NCBI GenBank assembly: GCA_003260075.1
Contig: QLIY01000347.1
Span: forward strand, 62,001-126,000
Direction: 5' to 3'
Source of the DNA: Phallusia mammillata
Lineage: Eukaryota; Chordata; Ascidiacea; Phlebobranchia; Ascidiidae
Length of the DNA stretch: 64,000 nucleotides
Shown: piece by piece, positions 53,301-63,430 of the stretch
Position numbering within the stretch: position 1 is the stretch's first letter
Layout of the letters: each line of letters begins with the position of its first letter
Made by a program: the position numbers and the translations under genes
The notes under the pieces: model-generated
The model's input: the letters and a program-made list of their open reading frames with translations, nothing else
Databases searched by the model: none
What the model was told of the DNA's origin: nothing

Positions 53301-56300
53301 TAGTTAGTCATATTAAGTTTTTATGCAACAAACATTAGTTAAAAAAGCGGTGCGCCAAATCTTGCCAGGATTAAATTAGTCCCACATTACACAAAATGCA
53401 CCTCACTCCTTGAGCATGTGAATTTACGCATCCAATATTGTATTATAGCGCATGTAGCGAGCATTTTACTTGATACAAAATACATTTAATTAAAGCATAA
53501 AGATATTCATTGATAAATAAGCTGCAGACAGTGCACACCGTTTCAAACTTATTAAGCTATAAGCATTGTTCCTTTTCCCCAAAAATGTCGTTATTTTTTA
53601 ACTGAGCTATTGTTTTGTCTCACTTCCAACAATCAAGTCAAACCCGTGCTACAAGTGGAAGTAAACCTGGGCCTGAGCTGTCGTGAGATGTACGAAGTAT
53701 TTTCTATGAGCAAAGAGTTGGTCGAACAGAGTGTTTCTGGCCACCCCCCCCCCGAAGTAAACCTGGGCCTGAGCTGTCGTGAGATGTACGAAGTATTTTC
53801 TGTGAACAAAGAGTTGTTCGAACAGAGTGTTTCTGGCCCAAATTGTGTCATGCGATATGTCATGGCTCGTATATGTTCAAAAAGATTGTCAAAAATTTTT
53901 TTTTCGGTTGTCCTGCATTTGGGGCTTATCCGATGGCAACCCTGTCTACCATTTCAGCTAGTGACAAAACACTTACCCCAGCTGAACAAAGCTTTCTAAT
54001 TCGTCTTCTGACAAATGCAGGCTCCAGATTTTGATACGATCCCAACTGGCAAGTCCTCCCATCCATCAACTCCGGACTTTTTCTTGGATCCAGAGTGAGA
54101 TCAACGTATTTATCTTCTCCCCCCCCCCGGATCCAGAGTGAGATCAACGTATTTGTCTTCTTCTTGCATCTCGTCTGCTCCTCCGTAAGATGAAGATGAG
54201 GAAGAGCTTGATCCGCTCCGAGCCACCAAGGAGGAGCCATGATCAGAGGAGCTCTCCTGTTTCTTGGAGGATGCAGATCCATCTTTCATATACTTGGTTG
54301 AAGATTTGGATGAGGATTTTTTTCCATCTCTGCCGGAACGAAATGCTCTCACCTGTAGGAAATGGTTTAATTTGTTATTTAAAACAAATGATCTAACTAA
54401 AGTTCAAAGGTTATTTTAAATTGCTCGGGTTTATAAACTTAACGTTCTATTTTTTTTCTTCACCAAAGTAACTTAGAACTGTTAATAATAATAATAAAAT
54501 CGAAAAAAAGATTTTTTATATGTTTTGTATTGCTCATGCCCGAACCAGCTCATTTCTTTAGTAAACAGCTTAGTAATTTCGCATTTAGAATCCACAACGA
54601 AATAAGATTATATTGTTTTAAACTTGATGGACCACTTCGGTGCCACAGAAAAAAAGTCAACTATGATCATCGAAAAAAAAATCACGAAAAAATCTCATCA
54701 CAAAAGAATCACAAAAAAATCTATACAAATGAATTCAGATTTAAAGACATATATCAATACAACGCGACTCGCCAGTTTTGCGAAGGCATAAGACTAGTGC
54801 ATTTTGAAGTAGAAAACCAGAGTATTTGCTACGGTAAAAAGCATCACGTTTAACTCCACTCAAAAACACTCGACTAATGCCCAAAATTGCACCTTTACGG
54901 TACTGATAAAACCTGCAATGTTCTTACCATTGAGAGAACAGAACGCTGAGATTTCTGTGACTCAGTGGTGTTGTTCGCATCCTTGCTCTGTGAATTGCGG
55001 CTCCCCTCGTTGTTTTTGGCATTATTGTTGCGATGATTAAGTCTATAGTTACGATACGATCCAACTGGCGTTTCTGGTGTATGTCGGGAGTAAAACTGAA
55101 AATACATTTATTTGTGATTAACCGTTTCAAAGTGAGGTAGCAAAATGTGACATTTAGTATTTTTTTAGAAGATCTTTCCCTTCAACAGTAGGCATCTTGT
55201 TGCATATTTTTTGTTGATTAAAGTAGGCTGGTGCAATCTGCGACCCGCGGGCCAAATACTACCCACTGACAATTAATGTTGACGTTTGGATAGTGGATAA
55301 AGTATGGCCTTCTAAACTCTTTGGTAGCGTAAAAATCATTTTTTAGTTTCTAAACTGCGTTCTGCACTATTTTTTAACCTTTTGGCTATAATCAGTTTAG
55401 AATTTTATTGACAGATAAGACACACAGGTTTACCTCCATTATCAGCAAATGCAAACTCTCCCTCCCATTCTGTTCCAAAAGTTATATTTTCCTGTTTATC
55501 TTTCTTTTTTTGCAGTCATTATAACAAAGTCCCCCCCCCCGCGTTTTTAAAAATGTTACATTTAGTATTTTTTAGAAGATCTTTTCCTCCATAATAGGCA
55601 TCCAGCTGCTCATTTTTTGTTGATTAAAGCAGGCTGGTGCAATCTGCGACCCGCGGGCCAAATGCTACCCACTGACAATTAATGTTGACGTTTGGATAGT
55701 GGATAAAGTATGGCCTTCTAAACTCTTTGGTGGCGTAAAAATCATTGTTTCTAAACAGATTAATGGGTTCTACGCTATTTTTTAACTTTTCGGCTATAAT
55801 TAGTTTGGAATTTTACTCGTAGGCTAACTGTTAATTCAATATTTTTGGGAAGCACCAAATTAATCAACTTGGTTTTTGTTATTTACGGAACGGACCGCGG
55901 TCTAATGATCTTTACCGTTTTCGGCCCGTTAGTGATAAAAGTTGGCTTGAAGTGAGGTTTAATGCTGGTGACATCTTAAACCTTTTGGCCTTTTCCCGCC
56001 GATGTTACTACGCAACTAAACTCACCGAAAAAGCAAACCAAGGTAGATGTTCAGAACTTTAAAAAAATTTGACAAACACTTATCTTTACATATTGGCAAT
56101 TTTAAGGCGTTTTTTAAAAACACATCTGGTAAATTTTGCGTTGACATAATATACTATTGTGCTACTGAATAATAAAGTTGAATGTTTACTATTGAAAAAT
56201 GCTGTTAAACACTACAAAACATATCGATACACAGCATACCTGTTCGTATCTTGCATGACGACTTGCGTTGTGAAACCGGTTGTTTCGCATCAGTGACGAC

Positions 56301-56435
56301 AGCACACCGTCCCCCCCCCCATTGTGCTACTGAATAATAAAGTTGAATGTTTACTATTGAAAAATGCTATTGAACACTGCAGAACATACCGATACATACC
56401 TGTTCGTATCTTGCATGACGACTTGCGTTGTGAAA

Positions 56436-56488
<53 letters not shown>

Positions 56489-59400
56489 CATTTGTTATCG
56501 CGCAGTGTTTTCGTTGCGTTGTGACGTGCTTGCTGTTAATTTTTCCCCTTTGTTTATTATTCAGTGTTTTAACCCTGATGAAGGCGACCTGTATAGGACG
56601 TCGTAACGTCAGATTAAAAATACATTTGCCAGAAGAGCTCTATAAACTTGATAGTATGCCTGGCAGCAATAGCTTATGTATATATTCAGGTTATTTACTT
56701 CGGTAACCGAAATTTTAGCAATATCGCATTTTATGTTAAAATAAACATTCCGTTTAATCGCATGTTTCGTTTTACAGCATATTTTAGTCTATTGAATTAT
56801 AAAATTTTACATAATTGCGCCCCCCCCCCATCCCCTTTACCCCCATCATCATCCGGGGACGCTAACTTCAGATCGTATTTTCCATCGGCACCCATTCTGT
56901 AGAGGTTCGATACCCCGTTGTCCCAAGTCACATCGAGCCAGCCTGGGAATATAAAGATACATCGGTTAAGCGTTAAGGCATACACTGGTTAATTGCATTT
57001 GCATGTGCTATTTGTTTTCTTCGTTTGATCTATTATTTCATTTAGTTACATTTTACATTTAACTGAATATTTCACTTACTCACACATTCCGTTCAATTGC
57101 ATATTTCGCTTAAATGCATTTTACTTAATGGGACCTTCTGCTTAATTGCATATTCCGCTTTGACGGCATACCCCCCCCCCTCCGTTTAATTGCATTTTTC
57201 AGTTAAATGCATGTTTTATCTAATTGTGTGTTCAGTTTGATTAGCTAGCTGCATATTTCGTTTAATTTGTTATTTTTTCAACTACACATTTTTATTAATT
57301 GCAAATTTTACTTAATTCGCGCATTCCGTTTAATAACATAATCTGGATGATCGCATATTTCTTAGTATATTCTGTTTAACTACATTTTCCGTTCAATTGC
57401 ATATTTCGCTTAATTGCGTAGGATATGTGAATTCCAATCCTTACCGTTTACAACAGATGCATTGACGGTTCCAACACTTTTCCCATCCTGGTTTCTCCAT
57501 TTCCAGTCAGGACCTCTTACTACCCGTGCACCCGGTACCATCTGCTTCAAAGTCTGCAAATAAACAATCACATATAATTTACCTGTAGACTATGCAAACT
57601 TGTCCGCCAGCAAGGTCTCATTAGTACAGCCAATGAACCGTGTTTTTTTAATAGTGTGGTCAGAACACGGGATTTCAATTATTGACTGTAAACCATGTCT
57701 CACCACAAGTGGCAAATCTTTGACAAACCGTTTTGCTGACATTTATTGGTTTATCTATTCTCGGTTATTTTTTAAAATCGCTCGTTGTGTGTTAAATATC
57801 TGACCAACTTTGAGAATAAAAGAAATGTTAGAGCTTCATTCATAACTGAGAATATTATGCTAAAAGAAGACGTTTTAAAGAAACCAGAGCCATTCTGTTG
57901 ACAAGTAGACATTTTGGTAGAAAGTTCGGGTTGATAAAAATGAAATGAAGTTTCAACAAAATGGGCTTGATTCGGGCCTGACTGAACATTCGGTCTCATT
58001 TGTGCCGCCACTTCACTAACATACGGTCTATCGGGACTGCGTTTTTTAAACCTGGTTCGCCACGGGTTTTGGGCTTGTACCTTCTGATTTGGGCCCAAAT
58101 TTCATGACTTACAACTCCTAATTCATACAAAAGAACTATTTTTGACGAACAAATCTTTGACCTGGGACTTCAGTATCTTTCTTTGTTTCCTGTGGTTGGA
58201 TCCAGGCTGGTCATCGCAAACCCCTGTCACAAGTCCATAGATTTCGAAGCCGGACACCGACAGATAAGCCATCTGCTTGCTGGAGTTCTTGCCGTTCTGC
58301 TGGAGTCGGAAATGTCTCCAACCCTTCGTTTCGTTTGCCTGACCTGGAATCTGCCAACTAGCAGTGGATCTAACAAAATATGAAACTATTATATAATACG
58401 TTGTGTAGCACGCAAGTGAGATAGTATACACATATGCCAAACCGCCCTTGTTTCAAAGATTTGTCTTTTATTTTGATGGACAACGTCAAAATATTTCAAC
58501 TTTTTCTAATTTCGAAGAAATGTCGATATTTTTTAATTTCCATCTTATTTGTTCCTAGCTTTTATAACGTTCAGTATTTTAGAAGTTTGTCACCATAATT
58601 TGACTTAATAATAATCAACTTGCAAAAAATGTCTGTAACACTAATTTATTAGTATAAGTGGTAGCAAAAACTGAATACATATGAATCCACATTAAGACAT
58701 GTTTGCTAAATTGGCTATCTGGGTACCAAATAGATGCTAGATTATGCAAAATCGTGTGTCTGAAAACTTTAAAATACGCCTCTTACATCACTGTTATCAT
58801 AGGTGAAAGCAAAGCATTTTTTAAGCATTCATTTAAAGAGCAATACATGAAGAATCTATACATTTAAAAACTCATTTTTCCATACCCTGGTTCATTGAGA
58901 GATTGATCGTCATTATGGGTGATGAGAGTCGTCCAGTTTAAACCGTCCTTGGAAGCTTGTAGAAGCCAACTACGTAACGCTGATTTGCTGTATCCTCGAG
59001 AATGTCGGATCGTGTACATTGAAGGGATGACCCACAAACCTAAAGAAATGAAATGATGTGTATTTTATGTTGTAACAGACCTCTGCAATTCGAGGTGGCT
59101 TTATTGCTAGGTGAAACTTTGGATAAAATGGAAAATGTTTGAATCTTTGTGAACATAAGATTATAACAACAGCAGTGGGGAAAAAATGGTTAAATTTTTT
59201 TTTACTTCACAAAAGTCATTTGGTAGTTCATTAATCTATTGTTCAAAACGTACCAAAGTCCATTGAAATCCAAGCGTTCACGCAATCGCTTGTGTGGCAA
59301 TTATGTGGATTGGTGTCTCTACTTAAAACGTCCTCCAACTTTCCATAAGGTAAACTTCGTCCATCTGATGAAGTGAGAAACAACAAGCCGTGGTGAGCTG

Positions 59401-61912
59401 GATTCACCCAATCTTCACTTGTTCTGCAAACAACAGAAAGTTTATGTTTGTGACTTAAACCCCCGTCTCTCAACCTGGGGTAGCCTGTAGGGTTATGGAG
59501 TATAAGGACCAAAGCAGGGTGTGCAAGATATCGGGAGGTAACGTTTTAGTCACAACTAGTGATGCACCGAACCCGCCTAAAAACGTTCGGGCCGAAACCG
59601 AATATTCGGCCACGAGGCCGAATAATTTCGGCCGAATCAGGCCGAACCTAAAATCCCCGTTTTTTGGATGGTTTCAACTGAACCTTGTGTCGTTGATGCG
59701 AGTGAAGTGAAATACGACAAATCAAAATCACTTACACCATCTGGAAGCTGTACTAAACTTGCAATATTTTGCAGACAAAGTGGCTCGTATTTTTTCGATA
59801 CAACAATTAGTTAATTAATGACGTTTTGTATCCCCCCCCCCATAATACGTTGTGTAGCACGCAAGAAGTGAAATAGTATACACATATGCCAAACCGCTCT
59901 TATTTCAAAGATTTGTTTTTATTTTGATGGACAACGTCCTGAAAAACATTTTTCTTATTTCTATGAAATGTCGTTATTTTTTACTTTCCATCTTATTTGC
60001 TCCTAGCTTTTACAATGTTTGGTATTTTAGAAGTTTGTCACCATAATTTGTAACTTAATATTAATCAACTTGCAAAAAAGGTCTGTAACACTAATTTATT
60101 AGTAAGTTGTAGTGAAAACTGAATACATATGAATCCACATTAAAACATGTTTGCTAAATTGGCTATCTGGGTAACAATTATATGCTGGATTATTATGCAA
60201 AATTGTTTGTCTAAAAACTTTAAATATCCGTCTTACTTCATTCTTATCATGGTAAAGGCAATAAGTTTTTAAGCATTTACTTGAAAAGCGATACATGAAA
60301 AACTTATATATTTCAATTTTCATTTCCTCATACCCTGGTTCATTGAGATATTGATCATCATTATGGGTGATTAAAGTTGTCCAGTTTAAACCGTCCTTGG
60401 AAGCTTGCAGGAGCCAACTACGTAACGCTGATTTGCTGTATCCTCGAGAATGACGGATCGTGTACATAGAAGGGATGACCCACAAACCTTAAGAAATGAA
60501 ATGAATGTTTATTGTAAGTTGAAACAAGCCAATGCGATTTGCGGCTCTTTTTTGTAGTGGTGAAGCAAGACTGCCTTTACCGAAATCGAGCATAATATCC
60601 CCTTTCTGATGGGTGCTTTAAACTGAACTGATGCTATTGATGTAGGTGAATTCAAAAATGAGACTCAAAAAATACTTTTACAATACGCAACCTGCACAAA
60701 ACATGTAGATACAACAACTAGTTAATTTGCAATACTTTAAATTGTTTGATTTAAGTTTAGGCATTAATTTCATACACTTAAAAAAGTCGGTTTCGGCCGA
60801 AATATAGCTTATATTCTATAGACAGGGTTGCCATACTGTCCTTATTTCTAAGATTTGTTCTTATTTTGAAGGGCAATAAAATTTAAAAAAATTATTAAAA
60901 TTTAGTAAAATTTATTGTCCTTATTTCTAAGAAATGTCCTTGTTTTTTTACCAAAGTTCTTATCTGTCTTATTTTCAACAATTACAAGGAACAAACAAAG
61001 TAAAATTACAGTCAAATCCCTGCTACAGGGAAAAGTAAACCTGGGCTGTCGTGAGATGCACGAAGTATATTCTACGAACAAGGAGTTGCTGAAACAGATT
61101 GTTTTTGGCAAAATATATGGAATATGTCATGGCTCGAATAAATGCAAAAATTTGTTCGAAAATGTATGTTTCGTGTCGCATAAAAATGTAATTTTTTGAA
61201 TGTCCTTTGTTTGGCGTCCATGTCGATGTCAACCCTGGCTATAGGCAGGGTTGCAATACCGTCCTTATTTCTAAGATTTGTCCTTATTTTGAAGGNCCAT
61301 TGCCACTAACCGGTGCAACTAAGCGGAATGTGTGATTAGCCATTTTCCATGACACAGATTCGTCTATAATAGGCAGTTTATCCGCAAACAACCTAATCTG
61401 AAACGGTACCCGTTGGATTCAGTTAACTGCGTCCGAGTAACCCGTTGCAGATACTCCTAGCCACCACAGGTTTTCTTGAACAGTATCCGATGTTGGGGTG
61501 TGTAGGTTTACTTACTTGGCATTTGTTCCAATCCAATAAACAATACCGTTTCCCCCCCCCCCAACAGCCAAAGGTAAAAAGTTTTCATCAAAATCTATTT
61601 ACCACACAAATATCATTGAAACGTACCAAAGTCCATTGAAATCCAAGCGTTCACGCAATCACTTGTATGGCAATTATGCGGATTGGTGTCTCTACTTAAA
61701 ACGTCCTCCAACTTTCCATAAGGTAAACTCCTCCCATCTGATGAAGTGAGAAACAACAAGCCATGGTGAGCTGGATTCACCCAATCTTCACTTGTTCTGC
61801 AAACAAAAACAACGTTGATGTTCAGGTATTACTGTATTACTGTTATTTACCCGCAGTACCTGTTAATTACACATTAATGACACTTGCCGGTTTAAAAATG
61901 TGCTAAACTGGT

Positions 61913-61973
<61 letters not shown>

Positions 61974-63366
61974 TGCTTTTAACTATATAGTTTTCGGATA
62001 AACAGCAACAACGGTTGTTGTTTTTTCAGCTTTTTCATTGTTCGTCAACTTTAGGCACGAGAGGTAAACCGCTTGGTAACCTTTTTTGTGCGACGTAAAT
62101 CAAAAAATCTGCAGTTAACGCGTTAAAACACATAAATACTGCTAAAAAAGTATTACCATAGTCATAAACCTAAAACCCAAACCCTTGCAGTACAGTACCT
62201 ACACAATTTTTACGTTACGTCGCACTAACGACGAGTCTCGCTTCAAAAAAAGTTATTTGCACTATTTACGAGTTTTTTCGCATTAAAACCGAGTAGTGCA
62301 TGTACATATAATTTTCTACCATTTCTCCCAATTTGAATAAAGTACTTAGCGAAGGACCAAGCGGACCTGTAGTTATCGAAGGCAACGAGGGAAACCCGGT
62401 GTTAGATAATAAGCATGCAGCATTTCATCCATACATAGCTGAATCCAAATAGGGTACCCGATTGGACCCGGTTAACTGAGCCAGAGTAAGCGTTACAGAA
62501 CTCCACAACCGTTATACAGTGGAAACAGTAAACAATCGAACCATAGAGGTGTTTAGATTTACTAACTTGGCATTTGTTCCAATCCAATACACGATTCCGT
62601 TCTCGTCAAAGTCACTTGTATAGTTGAATCGCTTTTCACCCTCCCGAAGTTTTTTAATATAAGTATGATGCGAGTGATCATAATCGTGCCATTGCTTCGA
62701 TGCCTGAACAGATACAGATAATTTTACAACAACAAAAAAACATAGACATATACATACTTCAGTGGTAAAATGTAATGGTTAAGTATGAAAACATTAAAGT
62801 ATTGCTCATTTTAAACTAAAGAGCATGTAACATCCTTCTAGTTTTGGGTAATTTTGAAAACGCTTTTATTAGTTGTTTGAACAAAATTCATGGCACAACA
62901 AATTCTAGGTTCGTTAAGTATTTTAAAACTAAAATTTAACGTTTGATATGTGCTAAGTTAAGTCCCCCCCCCCACCCTCCCGAAGTTTTTTAATATAGGT
63001 GTGATGCGAGTGATCATAATCGTGCCATTGCTTAGAAGCCTGAACAGATACAGATAATTTTAAAACAACAACAAAATAATACAGGTTAATACAGTAACGG
63101 GAAAGTTTTAGTTAGTGTTATCTGTAAATCTGTGACATCTTTATAGTTTTGTAAGCATTTGAAAACGCTTTATTGGAACTTTTAGCAAAGTTCACGACAC
63201 AAAAACTAAGTGTGGGTGTACCTAAAAAGATTTTCAAAGGCTTTGGGTGTCGCCAATATTTTACTGAAGTTTTACGTTTATGATAATGGTAAGTTAAACG
63301 ACGTATAATTAGGGAGTAACAATTAACATGGACCAAAAGTTGAAAACAAATCAGTACTTTGTCATT

Positions 63367-63430
<64 letters not shown>

